A stretch of DNA of 64,000 nucleotides from Tenacibaculum sp. MAR_2009_124 (lineage in GTDB: Bacteria; Bacteroidota; Bacteroidia; Flavobacteriales; Flavobacteriaceae), in NCBI RefSeq assembly GCF_900105455.1, contig NZ_FNSF01000007.1, positions 62,001-126,000 of the forward strand, in the 5' to 3' direction. Below are positions 44,125 to 53,578 of this stretch, piece after piece (position 1 is the first letter of the stretch; each line of letters opens with the position of its first letter). A program made the translations under genes and the position numbers. The notes below the pieces were generated by a model. It was not told where the DNA came from, did not search any database, and worked only from the letters and a program-made list of their open reading frames with translations.

Positions 44125-44610
44125 TTATGCCTTTTTTACTTTTATTAGAATAATGAATCCGATAAAACTTATTGTTAAACAAAGGGGAGAGTACAAGTAG
44201 CCGTCAAAATAAGCAAAGTTTGTGTTTTGAATTTGTCTAAAGAAACCAACATAGTACAAATCGCCAATAGACCTTAACAGGAATAAAAAAGGAATTAACC
44301 ACAAGAGGATAGTTTTTAGGTATGTTAAAGTTTTAGATTTTAGTGGTTTTTGATAGAATAGATAAACTTTAGAAAACAGGAGAAGAACAAACGCTACGAT
44401 AATACTATCTGTAAAAGTTGGACTTAAAACTTTGATTCCTTCAGATGTTTCAGGTAAGGTATTGTTGAATCCCCAGGTTCCTCCAAATGCCCAATAAAAA
44501 TGGATAGCCGATAGGAATAAAAATACGATAGATAAAATTTTAGACAGAGAATTACTTTTGTATTTTCTTCTTCCAATCTCTTTTTTCAATCTTTCTGACA
44601 TTTTTTTCAT
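44125..44610 (-). CDS. DUF3995-like membrane protein
   Basis: The 161-residue product has four transmembrane segments (about 24-44, 67-85, 100-118, 138-157) and the SAIHFYWAFGGTWGF motif in the first, which I associate with DUF3995. The N-terminal 20 residues overlap the upstream HAD-type gene by 59 bp. There is no better internal ATG, so the overlap is probably genuine. Confidence 0.75.
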   Translation of the reverse strand: MKKMSERLKKEIGRRKYKSNSLSKILSIVFLFLSAIHFYWAFGGTWGFNNTLPETSEGIKVLSPTFTDSIIVAFVLLLFSKVYLFYQKPLKSKTLTYLKTILLWLIPFLFLLRSIGDLYYVGFFRQIQNTNFAYFDGYLYSPLCLTISFIGFIILIKVKKA

Positions 44611-45133
44611 CTTTCAATGTTTTTAAATACTTTGCTAAAAAGAGTAATTCATCGTCATCGTTCTGTCCTAGATATTCTTTCGGATAAATGGCATTTCCAT
44701 AGTTTTCAATACATTTATGGGGAGTGTCATCAACAATGAGTGTTCTCTCGAGTTTAAAGCCTAATTTTTTTACTTTTTTTAGAGGTTTGATGTAGTTGTA
44801 TTGTTCTTGATATCTATTGTCATAAATCCCGTAAGAATCGATATCTAAAATCCGTTTAGGTTTGCATCGACTTCTCCCCCAAACAAACTGTAAATTAATC
44901 TCTTTTGGAATTATACAATTGACAATTTCACGAACGTAATCATCCGAAGCGGAGGACCAAATGGCTAAATGATAATCATTTCTTATTTCATCAATGAATT
45001 CATGTAGATATGGTCTTTGGTAAACATAATAATTGAATACAGAGAAATCCTCTTCTTTATCTAGTTTATTAGAAGTAGCATGAATTAAGGTTTCGTCAAT
45101 ATCGAGAATGAGTAATAGTTTTTCTTCTTTCAA
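44552..45133 (-). CDS. NIF-family HAD-type phosphatase
   Basis: The 193-residue product starts LLLILDIDETLIHATS, the DxDxT signature of FCP1/NIF-type HAD phosphatases (about 6-21), followed by RPYLHEFIDEIRNDYHLAIWSSAS and the second motif TLIVDDTPHKCIENYGNAI. Substrates in bacteria are unknown. It overlaps the DUF3995-like gene and lies 18 bp after the pirin gene, so the three may be co-transcribed. Confidence 0.87.
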   Translation of the reverse strand: MKEEKLLLILDIDETLIHATSNKLDKEEDFSVFNYYVYQRPYLHEFIDEIRNDYHLAIWSSASDDYVREIVNCIIPKEINLQFVWGRSRCKPKRILDIDSYGIYDNRYQEQYNYIKPLKKVKKLGFKLERTLIVDDTPHKCIENYGNAIYPKEYLGQNDDDELLFLAKYLKTLKDEKNVRKIEKRDWKKKIQK

Positions 45134-45151
45134 TTTGTAAGTGTTGTTGCC

Positions 45152-46030
45152 TTATACGTTTACAGTGGGATACGGAATATAACTATTATCGTTTATAACT
45201 TTAGGAAACTGCTTGTTGTTCCAAGCTAACTTTGCTTTCTCTATTTTAGCTTTATCATGTGATACAAAATTCCAATCAATATATCTCGGTTCTTCAAAAG
45301 GCTGACCACCAAAAATGAAAAGTTTGGAGTTCGCTTTTATTTTAAATTGACAAAAATCATCTTCTTTTGAAACTAGTAAATGCCCTTTTTTAACAATCTC
45401 ATCACAAGCTGTAATTTCTCCCGAATGTACTAAAATACCTATTTCGCCTTTTAAATTACCTGTTAAGTTTACAGTGGTGTCTTTTTGAGCTACTATTTCT
45501 AACATAAATAAATCAGACCATAAGGTTAAATTTGACTGTTTTCCGAATGCAGAACCTACAATTAGTTTCATAGCTAAGCCATTCTCGTCCCAGGAAGGAA
45601 CTTCATGGGCTTTTAAATGATGGAATTCTGGTTGGTTATCTTCCATATCTTTTGGTAAGGCTAACCAAATTTGATAACCTTCCATTTGGTAGGTTTTTTC
45701 TTTTAATTCTTCTGGAGTTCTTTCAGTATGTGTAACACCTTTTCCAGCAATCATCAGATTCACCTCGCCAGGAACAATTTTTTGAGAGGTACCAATACTA
45801 TCAGCATGCATTACAGCACCACTTAATAAATAAGTTAAAGTAGCTAAGCCAATATGCGGATGTTGGTCTACACTCATAATTTTGTCCCTCCCAAGTGTTG
45901 TTGGTCCCATATGATCAATAAAAATAAACGGACCAATCATTCGCTTTCTGCGAAAAGGAAGTAGCCTACCTACAAGAAAATCTCCAATATCTCTACTTCT
46001 TTCTTCAATAATTAATTTTGTGTTTGACAT
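45152..46030 (-). CDS. Pirin-family protein
   Basis: This 292-residue bicupin has the metal-site segment DQHPHIGLATLTYLLSG...HADSIG (about 56-80) and GEVNLMIAGKGVTHTERTP (about 86-104), typical of pirins and YhhW-type quercetinases. The C-terminal pirin_C domain includes IFGGQPFEEPRYIDWNFV. It is cytoplasmic. The usual activity is quercetinase-like or redox-linked regulation; the real substrate is unknown. Confidence 0.92.
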   Translation of the reverse strand: MSNTKLIIEERSRDIGDFLVGRLLPFRRKRMIGPFIFIDHMGPTTLGRDKIMSVDQHPHIGLATLTYLLSGAVMHADSIGTSQKIVPGEVNLMIAGKGVTHTERTPEELKEKTYQMEGYQIWLALPKDMEDNQPEFHHLKAHEVPSWDENGLAMKLIVGSAFGKQSNLTLWSDLFMLEIVAQKDTTVNLTGNLKGEIGILVHSGEITACDEIVKKGHLLVSKEDDFCQFKIKANSKLFIFGGQPFEEPRYIDWNFVSHDKAKIEKAKLAWNNKQFPKVINDNSYIPYPTVNV

Positions 46031-46139
46031 AAGGTTAGTGGTTTGTTATCTCTTTTCCTTTTATAAAAATAAAGAAATATTAATTTAATTGGTTCTCTAT
46101 AAAATAAATCAACTATATGATAATGAAAGTTTAAAACCA

Positions 46140-46173
46140 AAAACAGCGCGAATCACTAATTCGCACTGTCAAA
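46140..46173 (-). terminator. Terminator of the S41 protease gene
   Basis: In minus direction ACAGTGCGAAT-TAGTG-ATTCGCGCTGT is followed by TTTTTGG, a strong hairpin with T tract. Confidence 0.8.
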
Positions 46174-46200
46174 AAAAATGTTTAGTTAGTATATTCGTTT

Positions 46201-47430
46201 TTACTTTTTTATAACTTTTAACACATCATCTATTGTATATTCATCTTCCATTTCTATATCTGGAACAACTCCTTTTGCTTCGATAGACTTTCCGTCTTTA
46301 GTTCGGATTTCACAATTAGGAACATAGGCAAAATAATTACCAAAAAGTATTTTGAGTACTGGGTTTCCTGCACCGGCAGTAGTTTGACCTATAACTTTCC
46401 CTCGTTTTAATTCTTGTAAGGTAAATGCAAAATATTCAGCAGCAGAACCCGTGTTTTTTGAAGTCATGATATAGACAGGAGTATCATAAAATTTAGGTCC
46501 GTTAGTATAATTAAAAGGAACTTCTGAAGTTCTCCATTCTGTTTCACCTTTGCACTTTTTTTGTAGCAAAGTTTGATGCTTTTTACTCTTAAATAAATGA
46601 GTAAATATAAACCCACTAATAGCTCCGTTTCCACCGGGATTATTAGTAATGTCAAAGATTAAAGCATCACAGTCTTTTAAAAAAATTAGTGCAGCCACCA
46701 GCTTTGAATATGCAATTTCATCTGCAATACATCGATCCCACTTAATGTAACCGATGTTTCCTTTTAAGAATCTTACTTCAGAAAAACCTCCATTATGGTT
46801 AACTTTTTCTAAAGGTGTTTTTTCTAACTCTGTTTTTAAACTAAGTTTTTGTACTCCAACATGAAAATGAATGTCATTGGCTTCTGAAACTAATTTTTTC
46901 TTTATTTTTTTTACTATTACTTTTGGTGGAAGGTTTCCAAAATCAGTATTCAGGAGGATTTTCTGTAAATCATTTCCTTTTTCTTTATCAAAATAAACAG
47001 CAGCAATAGATTGGTTGACGTAATCTATCAACTCTTTTTGTTGCTCTTGTGTTAATGGAGTTTGTGTAAATTCTTTATACGCTTTTTTTATTTTTTTCAA
47101 AATTGAAAGCCACCTCTTATCAGTATGTAATATCTCTAAATCTTTATTTGTTACAATGCTATTTAGGTAAATATGTTTTGATTTGATAGCTTTTTCTAAA
47201 TAATTAAAGGATAAATTAATGTTGTTGTTTTTTGCAGCGCAAATAGAAGCATCGTAATAATTTTGACCACTTCCGGTTTCTTTTTTAAACTCCTTTATAT
47301 AAGATTCTAAACAAGCTTTGTATTCTTTATTTTTTAATTGATTTTCGGCGTTTTCAAACTGCACTCCATTTGTCTGAGAGAACAAAAATAGGGGTGAGAA
47401 AAAAAGGATAATTAGAATTATTTTTTTCAT
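46201..47430 (-). CDS. S41-family (C-terminal processing) peptidase
   Basis: The 409-residue product has a signal peptide (1-19), a TPR-like region (about 22-100; AENQLKNKEYKACLESYIKEF), and a tail-specific protease domain with GNIGYIKWDRC, LIFDITNNPGGNGAISGF (about 257-274) and TSKNTGSAAEYFAFTLQELK (nucleophile Ser near 325). The Lys partner is not clear. It is periplasmic. The small gene at 47458 lies 27 bp upstream and is likely co-transcribed. Confidence 0.88.
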   Translation of the reverse strand: MKKIILIILFFSPLFLFSQTNGVQFENAENQLKNKEYKACLESYIKEFKKETGSGQNYYDASICAAKNNNINLSFNYLEKAIKSKHIYLNSIVTNKDLEILHTDKRWLSILKKIKKAYKEFTQTPLTQEQQKELIDYVNQSIAAVYFDKEKGNDLQKILLNTDFGNLPPKVIVKKIKKKLVSEANDIHFHVGVQKLSLKTELEKTPLEKVNHNGGFSEVRFLKGNIGYIKWDRCIADEIAYSKLVAALIFLKDCDALIFDITNNPGGNGAISGFIFTHLFKSKKHQTLLQKKCKGETEWRTSEVPFNYTNGPKFYDTPVYIMTSKNTGSAAEYFAFTLQELKRGKVIGQTTAGAGNPVLKILFGNYFAYVPNCEIRTKDGKSIEAKGVVPDIEMEDEYTIDDVLKVIKK

Positions 47431-47457
47431 GAGTTGTTATTTGTGAATTAAATGGTA

Positions 47458-47835
47458 TTAGATGCTTTTGATTTGAATGTCAATGGTGATTTTCTTTTTA
47501 TCGGTGCTATGGGAAATATCCAATGTTGTATTCTTGTTATGAGATTTTTCCTTTAAATCATCGCTGATTTTGGCAATATTAACTTTTATTGCATCGTTTT
47601 CTAGGTGTATGTAATTTGCAATAGCAATTCCTAGTGATTTGAATTTAGTTGAACTTTTTAATTCTTCGTAGGAGTGAAATAACTGCGATATGGTTTTATT
47701 ATTTTCGGTAAGAACTATTTCAATAGCTTTTTGTTGGTAGTTACCAAATGAAATTTCAATGTTACTATTTTGAGCGACTCCAAAATGAAAAGAACTTATA
47801 AAGCATATAAATAAAATTAATTTTTGAATATTCAT
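47458..47835 (-). CDS. Small hypothetical exported protein
   Basis: The 125-residue product has a signal peptide (MNIQKLILFICFISSFHFGVA) and a beta-rich mature part ending in alternating hydrophobic residues. No family is recognised. It probably forms an operon with the S41 peptidase and divergently faces the histidine kinase gene at 48050. Confidence 0.65.
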   Translation of the reverse strand: MNIQKLILFICFISSFHFGVAQNSNIEISFGNYQQKAIEIVLTENNKTISQLFHSYEELKSSTKFKSLGIAIANYIHLENDAIKVNIAKISDDLKEKSHNKNTTLDISHSTDKKKITIDIQIKSI

Positions 47836-48049
47836 GTTTTGTTGATTTGATGAGACAAAATTATTGTTTATGTTTATGGTAGTTAGGTAATTGAGTATTA
47901 AAAAAGCTTAAGAGAAAATTAAAAGAATTGTTGGTGAATGGAATGATTAAGCTCAAACCTTAAAAAACCTTAAAAACTCTTAAATAAAACTAAGAAGTAG
48001 TAAATACCTTATGTAAATACGTTTCTTTGAAAATAAAAACAACTTATAA

Positions 48050-49492
48050 ATGGAAGGAAGAAATTTCAAATATGTAATTCTTTTAATAGGATTATCTTCC
48101 TTAGGAATCATTTTTTCTCAAATAAATTGGTTAGATAATAGTTTTACACTTACACGAAAAAATTTTAATGAGTCTGTTGTAAAATCTCTTACCGAGGTTA
48201 AAGAGGTTATTAAAACACATAATAGAAAGAATAGCATTATTATTGATGAAAATTTTAACACAGACTATGATTATGTAAGTGAAGATTTAAAATATAGATT
48301 TAAACTATACTCAATTAAAAGGTTCAATTTTACACCAAAATTTGATCAAGATTTCTATAATTCCTTAAACGAGTTTCAGGAGGCATTTTTGAAACGAAGA
48401 AATACTGTTGGTAATTTTAAAGAAACCGTTTCTATAATTTATGGTCAGGAAAATATTAAAGGTCTTAACTATTACGAGGAAATAGATTTTGAGGGTTTAA
48501 TAGAAAAAGTTTTTACTTCTAATGCAATAAAACTGACCTATAGTTTTGGAATTAAAAATACTAAATCCGATAAATGGAAATGTGTTTTAGGGAAAGAATT
48601 AACGAATATGACCTTATTAGAAAAAAGTGAATACACGTTAGAGGTTTTTGATGATACGAGTCTTTATGTGATTTTTTATGATAAAGAATCATATTTATAT
48701 AAATCATTATTTTTTAACGTGGTATTATCTACGGTAATGGTTTTAATCATCTTATTTAGTTTATGGTTCTCTTTGCGGATAATTTTAAAGCAAAAGAAGT
48801 TGTCTCAAATTAAAACCGACTTTATCAATAATATGACTCATGAGTTTAAAACACCTATAGCATCTATTGGCACAGCGGCAGTTACCATTGAGGAACCTGA
48901 GATAATTAAAAATGAATCAATTGTACGACAGTTTACGAAAGTAATTAAGGAAGAGAATGAACGTATGAATAAGCAGGTAGAAATGATTTTAAAGTTGGCG
49001 CAAAATGATCATTTTATAGCCGAACTAGAAGTTGAAATTGTAGATATATTGGAGCTTGTGGAAAAAGTTGTTTCTCAGAGTAAAATTCGAATTGATAAAA
49101 ACAAAGGAACTATTAAATGTTTAGTAAAAACAAAGAACGCCATTGTTAATGCCGACGAAATGTATTTACATCAAGCCATTAGTAATTTGGTAGATAATGC
49201 GATTAAATATTCACCTAATAACGTCGATATTGAAATTCTAATAGAAAGTAAAAAAGAATACATAGTTATTCGTGTTTCAGATAAAGGAATGGGTATTCTA
49301 AAAGAGGATGTAAAGAGGGTCTTTGAAAAGTTTTATAGAGTTTCAACTGATGATCTTCATAATGTAAAAGGATTTGGATTAGGATTAAGTTATGTGAAAC
49401 AAATAGCAGAAGCTCATAATGGATATGTGTCTCTTAAAAGTAGTAGGAAAGGGAGTATCTTTTCGTTGTTTTTGCCACAGGAAATTAAATAG
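48050..49492 (+). CDS. Sensor histidine kinase
   Basis: The 480-residue product has two transmembrane segments (about 9-29 and 221-243) flanking a periplasmic sensor of about 190 residues. The kinase core has NNMTHEFKTPIASIGTAA (phospho-His, about 261-278), NLVDNAIKYSP (N box), SDKGMGI (G1) and GFGLGLSYVKQI (G2). It partners with the OmpR-type regulator starting 2 bp after its stop. Sensor ligand unknown. Confidence 0.94.
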   Translation: MEGRNFKYVILLIGLSSLGIIFSQINWLDNSFTLTRKNFNESVVKSLTEVKEVIKTHNRKNSIIIDENFNTDYDYVSEDLKYRFKLYSIKRFNFTPKFDQDFYNSLNEFQEAFLKRRNTVGNFKETVSIIYGQENIKGLNYYEEIDFEGLIEKVFTSNAIKLTYSFGIKNTKSDKWKCVLGKELTNMTLLEKSEYTLEVFDDTSLYVIFYDKESYLYKSLFFNVVLSTVMVLIILFSLWFSLRIILKQKKLSQIKTDFINNMTHEFKTPIASIGTAAVTIEEPEIIKNESIVRQFTKVIKEENERMNKQVEMILKLAQNDHFIAELEVEIVDILELVEKVVSQSKIRIDKNKGTIKCLVKTKNAIVNADEMYLHQAISNLVDNAIKYSPNNVDIEILIESKKEYIVIRVSDKGMGILKEDVKRVFEKFYRVSTDDLHNVKGFGLGLSYVKQIAEAHNGYVSLKSSRKGSIFSLFLPQEIK

Positions 49493-49493
49493 T

Positions 49494-50201
49494 ATGGATA
49501 CACAACCGAGAAAAAAAATATTATTAGTTGAAGATGACCCCAACTTTGGAATGGTTTTAAAGGCTTTTTTAGAAATTAAAAAGTTTGATGTAACACTATG
49601 TAAAGATGGAGGAAAGGCTTTGATAATTGTAAAAAATCAACTCTTCGATTTTTTTATACTTGATGTAATGCTGCCTAACAAGGATGGTTTTTCGATTGCA
49701 AAAGAATTAAAAGACAAAGGAATTAAAACTCCCTTTATTTTTTTAACAGCCCGAATAATGAAAGAAGATAAAGTAAAAGGTTTTGAATTGGGAGCTTTAG
49801 ATTATTTGGAAAAACCTTTTGATCCTGATATTTTATACTTGAAAATTCAAGCGCTTCTCGGGAAACAATCTGAGGTTGTCTTGGATGATGAAAGTACTAT
49901 CTATGAAATTGGAAATTTTAAATTAGATGTGGTAAAGAGAGTTCTTGTTTTGAATGATATCGAAACAAAATTAACATACAAAGAGAGTGAACTGCTGAAA
50001 ATGTTAATAGCCTTTAAAGATAACATACTATTGCGTTCGCAAGCACTTTCTGAAATATGGGGAGACGATAATTACTTTACAACCAAAAGCATGGACGTTT
50101 ATATAACCAAACTAAGGAAATATTTAAAAAGCGATAAAGAGAATAAAATTGAAATTCAAAACATCCACGGTAAGGGGTTTAGGTTGATTTTAAATGAATA
50201 A
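49494..50201 (+). CDS. OmpR-type response regulator
   Basis: About 235 residues starting at ATG 49494 (MDTQPRKKILLVEDDP). A longer frame upstream would overlap the kinase and is unlikely. The receiver domain has LVEDDPNFG, the phosphoacceptor FFILDVMLPNKDG (about 55), Thr in FIFLTAR and Lys in YLEKPFDPD. The C-terminal winged helix (about 140-235) has KLTYKESELLKML and SMDVYITKLRKYLKSD. Two-component partner of the preceding kinase. Confidence 0.94.
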   Translation: MDTQPRKKILLVEDDPNFGMVLKAFLEIKKFDVTLCKDGGKALIIVKNQLFDFFILDVMLPNKDGFSIAKELKDKGIKTPFIFLTARIMKEDKVKGFELGALDYLEKPFDPDILYLKIQALLGKQSEVVLDDESTIYEIGNFKLDVVKRVLVLNDIETKLTYKESELLKMLIAFKDNILLRSQALSEIWGDDNYFTTKSMDVYITKLRKYLKSDKENKIEIQNIHGKGFRLILNE

Positions 50202-50239
50202 AATAGTATCACTACAATATGACTTATTATGCAGGAGTA

Positions 50240-50644
50240 TTATATTTTATGACCTAAATTATTGTAGGCAATAATACTATTAATTTCATTTCTTAAACCT
50301 TGATAAGGTACATTATTGGCATTGGCTACTTTCATAATTTGTTCTCTTACTTTGGATTGTCGTTTATAGCAAATAATCCCTATGATGAAAAGGATAAAGA
50401 CTAAAGTTCCGAGAATAATGAGCATACCAGTTTTTATCGTGTTATAGTCAGAAATAGAGTAACTTTTTCCAGCAAATAGAAAATTACTAAGAACAATAAC
50501 ACCAATTAGGATGCATAAAGTTATAATAAACCATTTGTAAGGAATAAGGTATTAGAAGTAGTCATCAAATATTTCTTGAAGTGATTCATCTCTATTTTCT
50601 AATTGATTCACTAATGTTAGACTGTTATTGTTCTCTGTGTTCAT
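50240..50644 (-). pseudogene. Small membrane protein gene with in-frame stop
   Basis: ATG at 50644 opens a frame of 30 codons (MNTENNNSLTLVNQLENRDE...IFDDYF) ended by TAA at 50552. The same frame continues without a gap as YLIPYKWFIITLCILIGVIV and then through MLIILGTLVFILFIIGIICY to a stop at 50240. The whole reads as one 133-codon protein with two transmembrane segments. It is either a nonsense-inactivated gene or two small genes; the second could restart at the ATG at 50425. Confidence 0.65.
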
Positions 50645-50739
50645 AATTTTAAAAAAAGAAAGGCTCAGGTTCGAATTTAATTTTGGAAGATGTTCATTAA
50701 TTACCGACATATTACATCCTTTATAGAATCAATAACGTT

Positions 50740-51291
50740 TTAAGTAAACAAAGTAATTACTTTTAATAAAGCCAAAACAAAAAGTATGATGGCTAGCCCA
50801 ATACGAAAAGCAGGTTTTGAAAAGAAAGTATATTCTTTGTAGATATCGTTGTACTGAAGTACATGGAAATCTTGATTGTTTTGTTCAATAACAGCAATTA
50901 TTTTGTTGATAGTGCTATCAAATATTTCTCCTTCTTCTCCCAATTTCGAACCTCCAATCATAATAGTTTTTTCGTTGCTTAGCTTTAAGTAAAAGCCTTT
51001 TTGAGAACCTCCTCGATCATCAATATAGTATCCAATGATATCGTTATGAGCAATGATTTGATCATTAATTTTAATGGATTCGCTATTCCTTAAATCTATT
51101 TTAGTGGTTTTTTTTGACAATCTAAACCCTAAATAAAAACATAATCCTAAGGCTGGAATAAAGAGAAGGAAAAGATTCATGTTTTCGGTATATATAGATG
51201 AAACGGCACTTATACCAATAATCAAAGGGAAACCAATAGCTATAGTAGTAATTAGTGTTTTTAGGGAGAGTGTTTTTAATTCAATGTTCAT
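50740..51291 (-). CDS. Hypothetical membrane protein (STM3941-like)
   Basis: The 183-residue product has two N-terminal transmembrane segments (about 12-30, 36-55), a PH-like soluble part (IDLRNSESIKINDQIIAHND...GFYLKLSNEKTIMIGG), and a C-terminal transmembrane segment (about 163-182). The pattern resembles proteins annotated STM3941. Function unknown. It is alone in its direction. Confidence 0.65.
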   Translation of the reverse strand: MNIELKTLSLKTLITTIAIGFPLIIGISAVSSIYTENMNLFLLFIPALGLCFYLGFRLSKKTTKIDLRNSESIKINDQIIAHNDIIGYYIDDRGGSQKGFYLKLSNEKTIMIGGSKLGEEGEIFDSTINKIIAVIEQNNQDFHVLQYNDIYKEYTFFSKPAFRIGLAIILFVLALLKVITLFT

Positions 51292-51370
51292 TTAACTAAA
51301 TTTTTAGCTAAAAGTACATGGAATGATTGTGAGGGTTTGTATTGAATTGGTATTCGTAGTATTGAGGTTG

Positions 51371-51598
51371 TTATTCGTATATAGAAGCTCCTTTTAAAAT
51401 ATCAGCGAATATTTTCCAAGATGGAATTTCAGAGTTTATATTCTGGTTTGTATTGTCATAAAAAGCTTGTATCTCTTCTGTATAACGAGATATTGCCTCT
51501 AAATAATCATTTAGGCTATTATTCTCCCATTTGTCGGGATTCTTTCTTAAATCTGTATTGAGATTTTTAACTACTTCAATAAAATCTTTTCTGGTCAT
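51371..51598 (-). CDS. Small DUF7660-like protein
   Basis: The 75-residue product begins MTRKDFIEVVKNLNTDLRKN and ends PSWKIFADILKGASIYE. The arrangement with a central Trp-containing helix and a final PSWxxFADILxxAxxYE resembles the small DUF7660 family found near toxin/immunity genes. I am not certain of the family. Cytoplasmic. Confidence 0.6.
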   Translation of the reverse strand: MTRKDFIEVVKNLNTDLRKNPDKWENNSLNDYLEAISRYTEEIQAFYDNTNQNINSEIPSWKIFADILKGASIYE

Positions 51599-51770
51599 TT
51601 GGTATATAACAATTTGAATGAATTGGTTACGATTTAATATAATGTTGGATTGATCTCATTAATGAAAGCATTAAATTTAGTTCTAACCTTTTATTATTGT
51701 ATTGGAAAAACTCCAATATACTAATGATTTTTTTGTAATTTTCAAGAACCTAACTAAACTACAACTTACT

Positions 51771-52714
51771 ATGGCTAATCATACCCTATTCTTAGGAATG
51801 TATTCTTTTGGAATAAAAAAAAGCGTGCAAGAAATACTGAATTAATTTCTACGAATGATTTTCTGAGTTCTATTTACAAGGAAGTAGAACAGAAATTCGG
51901 AAAAGGATTTGTACAAGATGTTATTAAGATTCTTGATACAGAAAATTCATTCAAAAACAATAAAAATACCCATGGAGGTATACTTGAAGAATATGATTTT
52001 AATCATGAAAGTCGAACTCTTGATTTAATGATTAATGGTGGATTGACAGGAGTTAAACAGTATGTGATAGATGAAGAAAAGAAGAAAAATGTTGTTTCCA
52101 ATAAAGATATAGTAGGTTCAATGGTTTTTGCTAGAATATGGATGCCCACAAATTCAAATCATGTGTATCTGTTTCTTCAAAAGAATGGTTCATTAACTAT
52201 TAAACCTTTATTTGACGACTTGTTTAAGAAAATATTGGCTAATTATTCTCTTGGTATATCTGGAAGGAAGCTCCAAGCAACAACAACGAAAAAGAGACAA
52301 GAAGAGTTTTTGAGTAAATCTCAAATTTTAAACGTAACACTGATAAGAAAAAAAAGCATACATGATACAGCAGCCATTTCAGCGGATAGGGCATCGATTA
52401 AGTTCGGTAGTATAAAGAATAGTAATGGAAAAATTGATGATCAAGATATTCAGGTTCTTCTAAAGAGTCATGGCGTCTCAGCAAAAATGGGACAGGATGA
52501 TATAAAAGTAACATATGTCAGGAATCATGATGGATATAAGGAAAAAAAGACTGTTGAAATTGATACTTCAGATGAAACTATAAATATTGTTCCAAATATT
52601 AGAGTCCCGTTTGAATGTATTAATGCGGATAACTCACCAAATTTTAAAAAAATGCAGGAGCTGGTTAATAATGAGATTGAACAAATAAAGAAAGAAGCAA
52701 AAAAGTCTAAATAG
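51771..52714 (+). CDS. Hypothetical soluble protein, frameshift near N-terminus
   Basis: The main frame runs from 52028 (228 residues), but the same frame is open upstream to about 51783 as NKKKRARNTELISTNDF...ILDTENSFKNN. An ATG at 51771 (MANHTLFLGMYSFG) is in a different frame that stops at 51843. The frames join at the A8 run 51815-51822 (A AAA AAG) in a -1 relation, giving SFGIKKKRARN. The full product would be about 314 residues. It is Lys-rich and has no family I recognise. It overlaps the 4-TM protein gene (52714) by 1 bp as TAGTG, so the two form a unit. A RexA/RexB-like arrangement is one reading of the layout, not of the sequence. Confidence 0.65.
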
Positions 52715-53256
52715 TGCTAGATTTTAGAAGTTATAGAGAGATATACCTGAAAGCAATAAAAAGCATAAAAAGTGATAGTGATAATGAAATTATTTCAGAC
52801 CCTTTTAATGTTATTTTATATTATGCTTTATTTTATTTTTTACCTGTACTGTTTGTAGTTCTTGTTGTATTTAATGATGTGAAACTTTCCTCATTTGATA
52901 AGGTTTTAGCGGCCGGAGTTGCAATTTTTACAGGACTGTTTTTTTCGTTGTTATTGAATATTAGTTCAAGGATAAGGATTGAAAAGAGTAATATTAATAT
53001 TGATGAAGATTCTTTTAGAAGGTATAAAAATAGCATGAAACAAATAGCAAATATTACCCTTTACATAATTTCTTTAGGAATATATGTAGTAATGCTGGTA
53101 TTACTTAATTATTTGATAAGAGATTTTAACGAATATATTGAAACTATTATTACTTCGTTAGCTTTTTTCATTCTAACTAGATATTTATTGTCGATTTTAT
53201 TCATGATACAAAGGTTTAAGTATATTATAAGGGATGAAATTGAAAATATTCTATAG
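52714..53256 (+). CDS. 4-TM membrane protein paired with the preceding gene
   Basis: The 180-residue product, starting at GTG 52714, has four transmembrane segments (about 34-56, 64-84, 112-135, 142-164). An arginine/lysine-rich loop (SSRIRIEKSNINIDEDSFRR) lies between the second and third. No family is recognised. Start and stop overlap with the preceding gene. A truncated duplicate follows at 53577. Confidence 0.7.
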   Translation: MLDFRSYREIYLKAIKSIKSDSDNEIISDPFNVILYYALFYFLPVLFVVLVVFNDVKLSSFDKVLAAGVAIFTGLFFSLLLNISSRIRIEKSNINIDEDSFRRYKNSMKQIANITLYIISLGIYVVMLVLLNYLIRDFNEYIETIITSLAFFILTRYLLSILFMIQRFKYIIRDEIENIL

Positions 53257-53299
53257 TTCAATAAAATTATATTTTGAATAAGGGATATAAACTAAAAAA

Positions 53300-53328
53300 A
53301 GCAAGACCTATCTATTTAGAATCTTGCT
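53300..53328 (+). terminator. Terminator after the 4-TM gene
   Basis: AGCAAGA and TCTTGCT flank a 15-nt loop and are followed by CTTCT. The same hairpin is duplicated at about 54062-54090. Confidence 0.65.
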
Positions 53329-53350
53329 CTTCTGCTAATAATGTACTTTT

Positions 53351-53434
53351 GTCTAAAGTCTAAAGTCTAAAGTCTAAAGTCTAAAGTCCAAAGTCCAAAG
53401 TCCAAAGTCCAAAGTCCAAAGTCCAAAGTCCAAA
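53351..53434. repeat. Heptamer tandem repeat GTCTAAA/GTCCAAA, 12 copies
   Basis: Five GTCTAAA units (53351-53385) are followed by seven GTCCAAA units (53386-53434). The duplicated array at 54113 has seven and nine units, so the array has changed length. Confidence 0.92.
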
Positions 53435-53500
53435 TTTCTAGCTTTGTATGAGATAAAAGGGGTGCTATCGTTCTTTATAATAGTAGTTTGTTTGATTTAA

Positions 53501-53533
53501 CACTCAACACTCAACACTCAACATTCAACATTC
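53501..53533. repeat. Heptamer tandem repeat CACTCAA/CATTCAA
   Basis: Three CACTCAA units are followed by CATTCAA and a partial unit. It is the same motif as the long array at 57893. Confidence 0.85.
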
Positions 53534-53538
53534 ATAAT

Positions 53539-53578
53539 TTATAATAGATTCATCTTTTCCTGAATTTTATCCAAGCTT
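53539..53578 (-). pseudogene. argH: Duplicated 3' tail of argH
   Basis: About 40 bp identical to the last codons of argH (54336-54375), copied with the tandem duplication. It has no function by itself. Confidence 0.75.

Noticed and set aside
49419..49493. Longer start of the OmpR-type regulator
   Set aside because: The extension overlaps the kinase in another frame, has no receiver-domain similarity, and ATG 49494 starts directly before the conserved IIe/Leu-rich strand.
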